Source: JBIQJD01 sp044507695
GTDB taxonomy: Bacteria > Bacteroidota > Ignavibacteria > Ignavibacteriales > Ignavibacteriaceae
Length of the DNA: 64,000 bases
Direction: 5' to 3'
Assembly: GCA_044507695.1 (NCBI GenBank)
Contig: JBIQJD010000003.1
Coordinates: forward strand, 62,001 to 126,000
In this document: piece by piece, positions 17,878-27,205 of the stretch
Layout: each line of letters opens with the position of its first letter
How positions within the stretch are numbered: the stretch's first letter is position 1
Program-made: the position numbers and the translations under genes
Notes under the pieces: model-generated
Databases searched by the model: none
What the model was told of the DNA's origin: nothing
What the model saw: the letters and a program-made list of their open reading frames with translations, nothing else

Positions 17878-19113
17878 ATGAAAAACTTACTATTCGAACT
17901 TCGCGAAAGCATGGTTATTGCTTTAAGAGCTATCAGGGCAAATAAAGTAAGATCCGTTTTAACCATGCTTGGAATTATTATCGGCATTACTTCTGTTGTG
18001 TTGATGACCACTGCCATCAAAGGAATTGATAATTCATTTCAATCCGGAATAAGCGCACTTGGCACAGATGTTTTATACATTGATAAATGGGCATGGTTTT
18101 CAAATGAAGATTGGTGGAAAATGCGCAACAGAAGAAATATTAAAATGGAAGATTATATGCGCTTTAAAGAACTTGCAAAACTTCCTGTTGCTACCGCACC
18201 GGTGATAAATTCAAGACAGACCGTTAAGAATGGTGATTTACGCGTTGATGATGTTTTCTTAAACGGCTCAACAGCCGATTATCTTGCTACTACAAATTTC
18301 ACTTTTGATGCAGGCAGATTTTATTCTGAAATGGAAAGCAACGCTGCAAGAAATGTGGCTGTAATCGGAAGTGAAGTTGCAAAAAATTTATTCCCGCTTG
18401 GAAATGCACTTGATAAGAATATTAAAATTGGCGGAGTAACTTTTAAAGTTGTTGGTGTTCTTGCTGAGCAGGGAAGTTTTATTCTTGGTGCATTCAATCC
18501 TGATAATCAGGTTTTCATTCCTATCGGAACTGTATTTAAACATTTTCTCGGACAATCATTCGGATCAATTACAATTAATGTTCGTGCGCCAAACCCGGCA
18601 CTTGTTGAAGAAACAAAAGCAGAAGCAGAAGGAGTGATGAGAAAGGTCCGCGGTTTAACTTACAATGAACCGAATGATTTCTCAATCAATCAACAGGAAG
18701 GATTAATGGAAAACTATAATTCTGTGGTTGGTGTTATACAAATAGCAGGATTATTCATAACAGGACTCTCTCTTTTCGTTGGTGCAATTGGAATTATGAA
18801 TATCATGTTTGTTTCTGTAAAAGAAAGAACACGTGAAATTGGTATCAGGAAAGCAATCGGTGCAAAAAAGAGAACCATACTTGGACAATTTATTCTTGAA
18901 TCTTCAACTATCTGTATAATGGGCGGTTTAATTGGATTACTATTTGCCGTCCTGCTAAGTATGATGGTAAATCAATGGATACCAACTTCTGTTCAATATG
19001 ATGCTGTAACTATTGCTATACTTGTTTCTTTAAGTACAGGAGTTGCTGCCGGTTTTGCTCCAGCATATACTGCCGCAAAAATGGATCCTGTGGAAGCGTT
19101 GAGGTATGAGTAA
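17878..19113 (+). CDS. MacB-like ABC transporter permease, copy 1
   Basis: This 411-residue permease has one N-terminal span (VRSVLTMLGIIIGITSVVLMT), a periplasmic MacB core domain of about 220 residues, then three C-terminal spans of the FtsX domain. The cytoplasmic loop reads ERTREIGIRKAIGAKKRTIL, a strong signature of the family. It ends PVEALRYE, like the next two permeases. It is the most divergent of the three; its core domain has a WWKMRNRRN segment that the others lack. It directly abuts the next gene with no gap. Confidence 0.94.
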   Translation: MKNLLFELRESMVIALRAIRANKVRSVLTMLGIIIGITSVVLMTTAIKGIDNSFQSGISALGTDVLYIDKWAWFSNEDWWKMRNRRNIKMEDYMRFKELAKLPVATAPVINSRQTVKNGDLRVDDVFLNGSTADYLATTNFTFDAGRFYSEMESNAARNVAVIGSEVAKNLFPLGNALDKNIKIGGVTFKVVGVLAEQGSFILGAFNPDNQVFIPIGTVFKHFLGQSFGSITINVRAPNPALVEETKAEAEGVMRKVRGLTYNEPNDFSINQQEGLMENYNSVVGVIQIAGLFITGLSLFVGAIGIMNIMFVSVKERTREIGIRKAIGAKKRTILGQFILESSTICIMGGLIGLLFAVLLSMMVNQWIPTSVQYDAVTIAILVSLSTGVAAGFAPAYTAAKMDPVEALRYE

Positions 19114-20346
19114 ATGAAACCAGGAGAAATATTTTCTATAGCTTTCCAATCTTTGGTTAATAACCGATTGAGAACAATGCTTACTGTATTAGGCGTAGTT
19201 GTTGGAATATTTTCAATAATTGTGATTATGACGATTATAACGATGCTTCAGAAAAGTATTGAAAGCGGTTTTTCTCAGTTGAATAAAAATACTTTTCAGA
19301 TTGAAAAATTTGATAGAATGCGCGGCGGCGGTCCAAATCAAAATCAAAAATGGAGAAACAGAAAAGATCTTACCATTGATGAATTTAACCGGCTTAGAGA
19401 AATGCTTACGCAGGCTAAATATGTTGGCGCCGAGCAATGGCAGTTTGGAAAAATTGTAAAATTTAAAAATATTGAAACCAATCCCAATATAAGTATTGCT
19501 GGAATTACTTTGGATGCAATGCGCACAAATAACTGGAATGTAATGATCGGGCGTGAACTGCGCCAGAATGATATTCAATACTCAAATGATGTTTGTATTC
19601 TCGGCCAGGATGTTGTTGAAAAATTATTCGGCGGAGAATCACCGATTGGTAAAACTGTTCGTGTGGACAGCAAGCCTTTCCAGGTAATCGGCGTACTTGA
19701 AAAAAATCCACAACTATTCGGACAGAGCAGAGATAATTACATCATCATGCCAATAACTTCTTTTCAAAGTATGTATGGAAGAAGAAACAGCAGTGTAAAC
19801 ATAATGGTTACTTCCCACAGCAAAGAAGATTATGATGATTTGATTGAAGCAGCCATTGGTCATATGCGCACTATCCGAAAGGTTGAAGCAGGTGAGGAAA
19901 ATGATTTTTCTGTTTTCAGTAATGAATCACTGATAAACCAGGTTAATAATATTACATCAGGAATAAAAATAGGTGCACTCGTTGTTTCAATTATTGCTCT
20001 GCTTGCCGCAGGAGTTGGAATTATGAACATCATGCTTGTTTCTGTAACAGAACGTACGCGTGAAATAGGTATACGTAAAGCTATTGGCGCAAAAAAATCC
20101 AGTATTCTCATGCAGTTTATTGTTGAAGCAATTTCACTTTGTATGTTCGGTGGATTTATTGGAATTCTTGCTGGTGTTGCAATAGGCAATTTTGCCGGAA
20201 GCATGCTTAATGCACAAGCTGCAATTCCTGTTGATTGGGTATTGATCGGTTTATCTCTTTGCATTTTTGTTGGACTTATTTTCGGAACATATCCGGCTTA
20301 TAAAGCTTCCAATCTTGATCCAATTGAAGCTTTAAGATATGAATAG
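19114..20346 (+). CDS. MacB-like ABC transporter permease, copy 2
   Basis: This 410-residue permease has the same four-span layout as copy 1 and starts on the base after its stop, so they are likely translationally coupled and may form a heterodimer. Its sequence shares most positions with the third permease downstream, including NNRLRTMLTVLGVVVGIFSI, GAEQWQFGKIVKF and TYPAYKASNLDPIEALRYE. It has a basic, Gly-rich segment MRGGGPNQNQKWRNRKDL in the periplasmic domain. A terminator-like hairpin follows 65 bases after its stop. Confidence 0.94.
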   Translation: MKPGEIFSIAFQSLVNNRLRTMLTVLGVVVGIFSIIVIMTIITMLQKSIESGFSQLNKNTFQIEKFDRMRGGGPNQNQKWRNRKDLTIDEFNRLREMLTQAKYVGAEQWQFGKIVKFKNIETNPNISIAGITLDAMRTNNWNVMIGRELRQNDIQYSNDVCILGQDVVEKLFGGESPIGKTVRVDSKPFQVIGVLEKNPQLFGQSRDNYIIMPITSFQSMYGRRNSSVNIMVTSHSKEDYDDLIEAAIGHMRTIRKVEAGEENDFSVFSNESLINQVNNITSGIKIGALVVSIIALLAAGVGIMNIMLVSVTERTREIGIRKAIGAKKSSILMQFIVEAISLCMFGGFIGILAGVAIGNFAGSMLNAQAAIPVDWVLIGLSLCIFVGLIFGTYPAYKASNLDPIEALRYE

Positions 20347-20410
20347 CCGTAAATAATCTTCTCAATTTTATTACGGTATTTATTAAACATTTATTTGTTT
20401 GTATATTAGG

Positions 20411-20440
20411 AACGCTTCGGCACAACGCAGAAGCGTTTTT
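20411..20440 (+). terminator. intrinsic terminator between the duplicated permeases
   Basis: The arms AACGCTTC (20411-20418) and GAAGCGTT (20430-20437) form an 8-bp stem with an 11-base loop, followed by a T-run. It should end, or reduce, transcription of the exporter operon before the third permease. Confidence 0.75.
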
Positions 20441-20464
20441 CTATTTTTAACGGGCTAAGGGAAA

Positions 20465-21697
20465 ATGAATTTCACTCAAACTGTTGCTGTTTCATTCCAA
20501 TCTCTAAAAAATAATAAACTGAGAACAATGCTTACTGTTCTCGGTGTTGTAGTTGGAATTTTTTCAATCATTGTGATTATGACAATAATTTCAATGCTGC
20601 AAACAAGTATTGAAAACGGTGTATCACAGTTAAATAAAAATACATTCCAGATTCAAAAATTTCCTGCTATGCACGGCGGCGGACCAGGCCAGCGTTCCAA
20701 GTACAGAAACAGAAAAGATCTTACAATGGAAGAATTTGAAAGACTTGAAAAGCTTTTAACACAGGCAAAACACATCGGTGCAGAACAATGGCAGTTCGGA
20801 AAAATTGTTAAATACGGAAACAAAGAAACCAATCCAAACATACAGGTTGCGGGCATTACAGTTGGTGCACTTGCAACAAATAACTGGAATGTTGAATATG
20901 GAAGAACTATCCGCTCCACAGATGTTCGTTATTCAAATGATGTGTGTATTATTGGAAAAGATATTGTTGACAAATTATTCATGTCTATTAATCCAATCGG
21001 GCAGATAATCAGGGTTGATTCAAAACCATTGCAGGTTATTGGTGTGGTTGAACAACAGCCGCAGCTTTTCGGCGAAAGCCGGGATAGTTATATCATAATG
21101 CCCATTACAACATTTCAATCTATTTACGGCAAGAGAAGCAGAAGCATAAATATAACCGTTATGTCTCATTCAAAAGAAGATTATGATGAAACGATTGAAG
21201 CAGCAATTGGATACATGAGAACAATAAGAAAGGTGCCGCCCGGTGAAGAAAATGATTTTGATATTTACAGTAATGAATCTTTAATCGGACAGATAAATGA
21301 TATTACAAGCGGAGTTAAAATTGGCGCAATTGTAATTTCAATTATTGCGTTGCTTGCTGCCGGAGTTGGAATAATGAACATCATGCTTGTTTCAGTTACA
21401 GAACGTACAAGAGAAATCGGCATCAGGAAAGCAATTGGTGCCAGAAAGAAGAATATACTGCTTCAATTTTTAATTGAAGCTGTTGTGCTTTGTTTGGTTG
21501 GCGGCGTAATTGGTATAGTGCTGGGTGTTGGAATCGGAAATCTTGCAGGTTCACTCCTTAATGCAACTGCTGCAGTTCCGGTTGATTGGGTGCTTATTGG
21601 TTTGGCTTTGTGTTTGTTTGTTGGCGTTGTTTTTGGAACTTATCCGGCTTACAAAGCAGCTAATCTGGATCCAATTGAAGCACTAAGGTATGAATAG
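20465..21697 (+). CDS. MacB-like ABC transporter permease, copy 3 (tandem duplicate of copy 2)
   Basis: This 410-residue permease has exactly the same length as copy 2 and is nearly collinear with it; by eye about three quarters of residues match. Differences cluster in the periplasmic domain (KFPAMHGGGPGQRSKYRNRK against KFDRMRGGGPNQNQKWRNRK), while spans and the ERTREIGIRKAIGA loop are conserved. It lies downstream of a terminator, with AAGGG upstream of its ATG, and no ATPase gene of its own. It may replace copy 2 as the partner of copy 1 under other conditions; that is inference. Confidence 0.94.
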   Translation: MNFTQTVAVSFQSLKNNKLRTMLTVLGVVVGIFSIIVIMTIISMLQTSIENGVSQLNKNTFQIQKFPAMHGGGPGQRSKYRNRKDLTMEEFERLEKLLTQAKHIGAEQWQFGKIVKYGNKETNPNIQVAGITVGALATNNWNVEYGRTIRSTDVRYSNDVCIIGKDIVDKLFMSINPIGQIIRVDSKPLQVIGVVEQQPQLFGESRDSYIIMPITTFQSIYGKRSRSINITVMSHSKEDYDETIEAAIGYMRTIRKVPPGEENDFDIYSNESLIGQINDITSGVKIGAIVISIIALLAAGVGIMNIMLVSVTERTREIGIRKAIGARKKNILLQFLIEAVVLCLVGGVIGIVLGVGIGNLAGSLLNATAAVPVDWVLIGLALCLFVGVVFGTYPAYKAANLDPIEALRYE

Positions 21698-22229
21698 TTT
21701 TTAAGGAATCAGTATTTCTTTTATCCAGCCAGTTCTGTCTAAACGGAATAGTTCACGTTCCGGAATTATATAATAATTTGAACCGCGTCAGAACTCTATT
21801 TTATCTGGAATGATTTAAATTCTCTTAACTGCTGCAGGCAGATTAATTTTACTTTTATCCGGTAAAGATTTTTTTGATGATTCAATCTCATCGTGAAATT
21901 TCTTTAATGATTTTATCACTCCGCTATGAAATGCAATTCCTGAATAAGATTGATCAAGTATCCTGTAAAACTTTAATTATTTTCCGGAGAAGAATTATTA
22001 CTCTTTGTACATGCGGATGGATTTAGAAAATATTACCAGCCCCATTAATTTTATTTGGGTTAAAAATGATTTGTACAGCAGCCTGCATATATTATTTGTT
22101 TAAATAATGATTTTTCTCAGAATAGCTTAACGCTTCAAATCACAAAAAATATTTTCTTCAGCGGTGTGTACAGATTATATCACTTGATAAAAGAGGGGAT
22201 GAAATATAATTTTACCATTCACTAAACAA
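21698..22229. other. 550-base gap, mostly without intact genes
   Basis: No intact gene with a start and ribosome-binding site is visible. The minus strand holds coding-like fragments (see the separate pseudogene entry and another open stretch around 22030-22090 beginning MQAAVQII). Together they suggest a decayed gene rather than ordinary regulatory DNA. The promoter of the large surface protein must lie at the right end. Confidence 0.45.
21815..21976 (-). pseudogene. possible remnant of a degraded gene
   Basis: A 53-codon open stretch with natural-looking composition ends in TAA at 21815 and is preceded in frame by a stop, with no start codon or ribosome-binding site. It contains ILDQSYSGIAFHSGVIKSL and a charged helix before LPAAVKRI. 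The codon choice is like that of neighbouring genes. It is not recognised. It may be the C-terminal end of a gene broken by frameshifts, or chance. Confidence 0.3.
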
Positions 22230-22244
22230 TCCGCCGGAGGCGGA
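22230..22244 (+). promoter_or_regulatory. hairpin enclosing the ribosome-binding site of the large surface protein
   Basis: TCCGCC-GGA-GGCGGA is a perfect 6-bp GC-rich stem with a 3-base loop, ending 3 bases before the TTG start at 22248. The only Shine-Dalgarno-like GGAGG is inside it. It could slow translation initiation, or be a small palindromic repeat element that happens to sit here. Confidence 0.5.
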
Positions 22245-22247
22245 CTT

Positions 22248-25200
22248 TTGAATTATAGTTTGAAATTTATAAGCATATTAATTCTTTTCCCGGTATTGTG
22301 CATAAAGCTTTCTGCACAAAATGATTTTAATAAGAAAATTGTTGTTGACACTATTAAAATAAATTTTGAAAACTATTACACCATTTCTGATGTATCAATC
22401 ATTCCATTTACAGAAACCATAAAGCTCCGCGGATCAATTTTAAAGAGTGATGATTACAATTTTCACTATCAAACCGGAAGTTTCACTCTTTCTGATTCTC
22501 TTGCTTATTCAGTATTTGATACTTTAATCGTTACATATCTTTCCTACAATACCGGACTTAAGAAAGAATACAAAAAACGTAGTCTTGTAATAAGATATGA
22601 TGAAGTTTCTCAGGACACTGTTTTAACAGTGCAAACACAAAGTAATCCGTTATCAGTAAATTCTATTTTTGGAAATGATATTGAAAAAAGCGGGACGCTT
22701 GTTAGAGGGTTTACAGTTGGAACAACAAGAGATTTTACACTTCAAAGCGGATTGCGTCTGCAGCTTTCCGGAAGATTATCAGAAGAGATTGAGATTGTTG
22801 CAGCACTTACTGATGAAAATACTCCGATTCAGCCTGAAGGAAATACAGAAAAACTCGAGGAACTTGATAAAGTTTTTATCCAGATAAAACATCCATTAGC
22901 AGAAGGAACTTTTGGTGATTATCAGCTTCAAAAAAAATATGGTGAATTTGGATTTGTTGATAGAAAATTGCAGGGACTGCTTGGTGAATTTAATGTTGAT
23001 GATTTTAACGGGTATGTTTCACTTGCTGGTTCAAGAGGAAAGTTTAATACAAATTATATAACAGGAATTGAAGGCGTTCAGGGGCCGTATCGTTTATCAG
23101 GAATAAATAATGAAAGAGACATCATAGTTATTGCGGGCACAGAAAAAGTTTTTCTTGATGGAGTTGAGATGCGCCGGGGTGAAGGAAACGATTACGTAAT
23201 TGAATATGCAAATGCTGAAATTACATTTACACCAAACAGGCTTATCACTTCTGCCAGCCGCATTACTGTTGATTTTGAATATACAGACAGAAGATTTACA
23301 AGAAATTTTTTCGGCGCCGGATCTGAAGGAAAATTTTTTGATGATCAACTGGCAGTTCAATTTCAATATTTAAGAGAAGGTGATGATCAGGATGCACCGA
23401 TTGATATTTCACTATCTGATGAAGATAAAAATATTTTGTATGCAGCCGGTGATAACAGGGAGCTTGCAGTCAAATCAGGAATTTCATTTGCGCAGCCGGA
23501 TTCAGCTGGAAACGTTAGAGGTGCTTACGAAAAAATAGATACTACACTAAATGGTGAAGCTTTTGCTTTTTACAGGTATAATCCGGGAAATCCTGGTGCT
23601 TTATACAATCTCTCCTTCAGCTATGTTGGGGAAAGGAAAGGTGATTACACAAGAGAAAGTATCGGAAACTTTTTGTTTGTTGGAAGAGGAGCCGGAGCCT
23701 ACCTGCCGCTGGTTTACTTGCCTCTGCCTGAACTTAGACAAACGGGGAACCTTGTGGTGAATTTCAATCCATTAAAAAATGTTCAGGTAAATCTTGATCT
23801 CAGCGGAAGCTTATGGGATAAAAACAGATTATCTGATTTGGATGATACAGATAACGGCGGCTATGCAAGAAATATTCTGATTAAAGTTGATCCATCAGAA
23901 ATAAAATTCGGCGATCTTAATTTTGGAAAGGCTGGCGTTTCTTACCGGGACCGCTTCATTCAAAAAAGTTTTATTACGCTTGATAGAATTAATGAAATTG
24001 AGTTTAACAGGCATTACAATGTTAACACTGAAATTCAGGAAGATGAGCAACTTCGCGAAATTAGTTTAGCATTAATTCCAACAGAAAATTTAAACATTAA
24101 TTCTTCATTGGGATTATTGAGGAAGGGAGATTCATTCAAATCAAACAGATATAATAATTTTCTCTTATTCACTGATAAAAAAAATTATAGCATTGATTAC
24201 AATTTTGATTATGTGGAGTCTCAAAATAATTTCTTGAAAAGTTACTGGCTTAGACAAAGAGGAACAGGCTCTTACCTAATTGGCAGCTTTAAACCAGGTG
24301 TTGAATTTCTTGCAGAAGACAGGAAGGATAAAAATTTTGTAAATGATTCTTTACTCAGCGGAAGCCTGAAATATCATGAAATAAATCCTTTCATTGAAAT
24401 AGAAAATCTGAGCGGATTTAATCTTCAAACAAAATTTTCAATTCGTGAAGATTATTTTCCGGTTGAAGGAATAATAATGAAAGAATCGCGCTCAACTACT
24501 CAATATTATCAAATAGGATATTCAGCAGGCAGAAATATTAATTCAAATCTGAACATCACGATTAGGGATAAAAAATACACACAGGAATTTAAAAATTTAG
24601 GAAATCTTGATGGACAGACAATTCTCGTAAGATCGCAATCAAGATTTAAAATATTTCAGCCTGCTGAAGGTGATCTTTATTATGAGGTATCTACCCAGCG
24701 TTCCGCCCGGCTTCAGCGTGTGTTTATACCTGTTGATCGGGGAAACGGAAATTATATTTATCTCGGTGATCAAAACAATAATGGCATACAGGATGAAGCT
24801 GAATTTGAACCAACATTATTTGAAGGCGATTACATTCTTGTTACGGTTCCCACTGATGAATTATTTCCTGCGATTGATCTTAAAGCAAGTACACGCTGGA
24901 AGATAAAATTTGGTGAATTTTTTTCTGATAAATCATTATTGAAAAATATTTTCTCACCTTTATCATCTGAAACTTTTTTCAGGCTTGAAGAAAACAGCAG
25001 GGAGGAAGATTACAAGAAAATTTATCTGCTTCAATTTTCGTCTTTTCAAAATGAGGATAAAACAATCCGCGGATCGGATTATATTCAGCAGGATTTTTTC
25101 TTGTGGGAAAATTCTCCCGAACTATCTTTCCGTTTAAGATTTGCGCAAAGAAAAAGTTTAAATCAGTTCAGCGGCGGAGTTGAACGATCATATTTAAGAG

Positions 25201-25715
25201 AAAGAAGTTTGAGAATTAAATTCAAAATGATAAAAGAAATTGGTAATCAAACTGATATTGTAAACGAAACTGATAATGTGCGTGCCGCAGTTTCTTCCAA
25301 CAGAAGAAGAGAAATTGAAGGCAGCAGCATAAGCACTGATTTTTCATACCGGCCTGAAAATTATATTGAAGCGGGATTCAGAATTCGTGTTGAAAGACGA
25401 AAAGACAGTTTCCCTTCATCACCAACTTTAATTGATGTGAATTCTTTGCTGTTAAGATTGAACATTTCCTTTGAAGGACGCGGCAGACTTAGAGCAGAAG
25501 TTGAACGCAATGAACTTCTTGTTAACAACACAGAAAATTTCCTGCCATTCGAACTAACAAAAGGAAATCTTCCCGGGAAAAATTATTTTTGGAGACTCAA
25601 TTTTGATTACCGCATATCAGACAATCTGCAATCCACTTTGGGATATGAAGGAAGACTGCAGGGAAAAGGGAAGGTAATTAACACATTGCGCGCAGAGGCA
25701 AGAGCATATTTCTAA
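22248..25715 (+). CDS. large exported beta-rich protein, probable outer-membrane or surface protein
   Basis: This 1155-residue protein starts at TTG (MNYSLKFISILILFPVLCIKLSAQ) with a clear signal peptide. The rest is rich in aromatic and alternating polar-hydrophobic strands (for example ITVDFEYTDRRFTRNFFG and RAEVERNELLVNNTENF) and ends in ...LRAEARAYF, a terminal Phe typical of outer-membrane barrels. Residues 841-853 form a complete EF-hand-like calcium loop (DQNNNGIQDEAEF). A segment near residue 195 (LTDENTPIQPEGNTEKLEELDKV) recalls SprA-like proteins of Bacteroidota, but that is a weak resemblance. Function is unknown. It is followed by a Nudix gene after 20 bases. Confidence 0.8.
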   Translation: MNYSLKFISILILFPVLCIKLSAQNDFNKKIVVDTIKINFENYYTISDVSIIPFTETIKLRGSILKSDDYNFHYQTGSFTLSDSLAYSVFDTLIVTYLSYNTGLKKEYKKRSLVIRYDEVSQDTVLTVQTQSNPLSVNSIFGNDIEKSGTLVRGFTVGTTRDFTLQSGLRLQLSGRLSEEIEIVAALTDENTPIQPEGNTEKLEELDKVFIQIKHPLAEGTFGDYQLQKKYGEFGFVDRKLQGLLGEFNVDDFNGYVSLAGSRGKFNTNYITGIEGVQGPYRLSGINNERDIIVIAGTEKVFLDGVEMRRGEGNDYVIEYANAEITFTPNRLITSASRITVDFEYTDRRFTRNFFGAGSEGKFFDDQLAVQFQYLREGDDQDAPIDISLSDEDKNILYAAGDNRELAVKSGISFAQPDSAGNVRGAYEKIDTTLNGEAFAFYRYNPGNPGALYNLSFSYVGERKGDYTRESIGNFLFVGRGAGAYLPLVYLPLPELRQTGNLVVNFNPLKNVQVNLDLSGSLWDKNRLSDLDDTDNGGYARNILIKVDPSEIKFGDLNFGKAGVSYRDRFIQKSFITLDRINEIEFNRHYNVNTEIQEDEQLREISLALIPTENLNINSSLGLLRKGDSFKSNRYNNFLLFTDKKNYSIDYNFDYVESQNNFLKSYWLRQRGTGSYLIGSFKPGVEFLAEDRKDKNFVNDSLLSGSLKYHEINPFIEIENLSGFNLQTKFSIREDYFPVEGIIMKESRSTTQYYQIGYSAGRNINSNLNITIRDKKYTQEFKNLGNLDGQTILVRSQSRFKIFQPAEGDLYYEVSTQRSARLQRVFIPVDRGNGNYIYLGDQNNNGIQDEAEFEPTLFEGDYILVTVPTDELFPAIDLKASTRWKIKFGEFFSDKSLLKNIFSPLSSETFFRLEENSREEDYKKIYLLQFSSFQNEDKTIRGSDYIQQDFFLWENSPELSFRLRFAQRKSLNQFSGGVERSYLRERSLRIKFKMIKEIGNQTDIVNETDNVRAAVSSNRRREIEGSSISTDFSYRPENYIEAGFRIRVERRKDSFPSSPTLIDVNSLLLRLNISFEGRGRLRAEVERNELLVNNTENFLPFELTKGNLPGKNYFWRLNFDYRISDNLQSTLGYEGRLQGKGKVINTLRAEARAYF

Positions 25716-25735
25716 ATTTATAAGAAAGGAAATTT

Positions 25736-26197
25736 GTGAAGATAATCAGCAACATGGTTGAAGTTCATGTTTTCAGAGAAACTGAAGCTGGAATAGAATT
25801 TCTTTTATTGAAAAGATCAGAGAATGAAATTTATGCCGGATTATGGCAGATGGTAAGCGGCAAAATTGAAGAAGGTGAAAAAGCTTATGAAGCAGCACTC
25901 CGGGAGATAAAGGAAGAAACCGGACTCGTACCAGAAAAATTGTGGGTTGCTCCTAACGTAAATCATTTTTACTCACATGAACATGATTTTATTTCAGTGC
26001 TTCCTGTTTTTGCTGCAAAAATTTCTTCAGCCACTGATGTGATTTTATGTGATGAACATTGTGAATATAAATGGGTTAAGCCGGAAGAAGCCAAAAAACT
26101 TTTAACATGGGAAGGACAAATAAAATCTGTAAGTATTATTACCGAATATTATATAAATCATATTGAGCATCTTAATTTTGTGGAGATAAAATTTTAA
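25736..26197 (+). CDS. Nudix hydrolase
   Basis: This 153-residue Nudix protein has the full catalytic box from Gly42: GKIEEGE, then REIKEETGL, matching GX5EX7REUXEEXGU, which binds metal and cleaves a nucleoside diphosphate linked to another group. The N-terminus MVEVHVFRETEAGIEFLLLKR and the later WVKPEEAKKLL resemble dihydroneopterin triphosphate pyrophosphatases and related housekeeping members, but the substrate cannot be fixed. The GTG start at 25736 has AAGAAAGGA upstream. It follows the surface protein gene by 20 bases, so it may share its transcript without a functional link. Confidence 0.92.
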   Translation: MKIISNMVEVHVFRETEAGIEFLLLKRSENEIYAGLWQMVSGKIEEGEKAYEAALREIKEETGLVPEKLWVAPNVNHFYSHEHDFISVLPVFAAKISSATDVILCDEHCEYKWVKPEEAKKLLTWEGQIKSVSIITEYYINHIEHLNFVEIKF

Positions 26198-26246
26198 TAG
26201 CGGATATTATCATATAAAAATATTATGCTTTAAAAATTCATTTAGC

Positions 26247-26254
26247 TATTTTTG
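26247..26254 (+). promoter_or_regulatory. possible promoter -7 element for the PfkB kinase operon
   Basis: TATTTTTG matches TAnnTTTG and lies 33 bases before the TTG start. A partial upstream match, TATG at 26224-26227, is at the expected 19-base spacing. Confidence 0.3.
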
Positions 26255-26287
26255 AAAAGCACAATTTAATATATCAGGAGTACTAAT

Positions 26288-27205
26288 TTGGGCTTATTAG
26301 TAGTAGGCTCCCTCGGCCTCGATACAGTATCAACACCATTTGATAAAGTAGAAAACGCTTTAGGCGGATCTGCTGTTTATATTTCTCTCGCTGCAAGTTA
26401 TTTCAGCGGGCCAACTCACATTGTTGGTGTGGTTGGTGATGATTTTCCAAAAAAATATTTAGATCTGCTTGAATCACGCAATATTGATCTTGAGGGATTG
26501 CAAATTGTACCAAACGGAAAAACTTTCCGGTGGTCAGGTAAATATCATTATGATTTGAATGTTCGTGATACATTATTAACAGAACTTAATGTGTTCGAAA
26601 CTTTCAACCCGGTTATTCCTGATAAATTAAGAAAATCAAGATTTGTTTGTCTCGGTAACATCGATCCCACATTGCAGCTAAGAGTTCTTGATCAAATGGA
26701 GCACCCGCATTTTGTTGTCTGCGATACAATGAACTACTGGATTGAAGGAAAGAAAGAAGAATTATTATCGCTGCTTAAAAGAGTAAACGTACTGATAATA
26801 AATGATTCTGAAGCACGGCTGCTTGCTAAAGAACCAAACCTTGTTAAGTCTGCAAAAATAATTCGTGAAATGGGCCCGGAAATTTTGATAATTAAAAAAG
26901 GTGAACACGGAGCTCTTCTGTTTACTGAAGATATAATTTTTTCTGCTCCTGCTTATCCAATGGAAATGATTTATGATCCAACTGGTGCCGGTGATTCTTT
27001 TGCCGGTGGCTTTATTGGCTATCTTCATAAGACACAGGATTTGAGTCCTGAAAATATGAAATGCGCGGTTGTTTATGGAAGTGCAATGGCTTCGTTTTGC
27101 GTTGAAAAATTTAGTACAAAAGGTTTGGAAGAAGTTGAACACTTGCGCGTGCATGACAGGTTCAGAGAATTTTTAAATCTTTCAAGATTTAATGAAGCAG
27201 AATGA
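26288..27205 (+). CDS. PfkB-family carbohydrate or nucleoside kinase
   Basis: This 305-residue ribokinase-fold protein has the N-terminal GSLGLDTV...ALGGSAVYISLAAS region and the C-terminal signature DPTGAGDSFAGGF, with catalytic base Asp236. It would phosphorylate a sugar, nucleoside or similar hydroxyl compound with ATP. The start is TTG at 26288, six bases after AGGAG (AGGAGTACTAATTTG). The stop overlaps the mtnA ATG by four bases, so a role near methylthioribose or nucleoside salvage is plausible. The sequence does not look like a methylthioribose kinase, which belongs to another fold. Confidence 0.9.
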   Translation: MGLLVVGSLGLDTVSTPFDKVENALGGSAVYISLAASYFSGPTHIVGVVGDDFPKKYLDLLESRNIDLEGLQIVPNGKTFRWSGKYHYDLNVRDTLLTELNVFETFNPVIPDKLRKSRFVCLGNIDPTLQLRVLDQMEHPHFVVCDTMNYWIEGKKEELLSLLKRVNVLIINDSEARLLAKEPNLVKSAKIIREMGPEILIIKKGEHGALLFTEDIIFSAPAYPMEMIYDPTGAGDSFAGGFIGYLHKTQDLSPENMKCAVVYGSAMASFCVEKFSTKGLEEVEHLRVHDRFREFLNLSRFNEAE

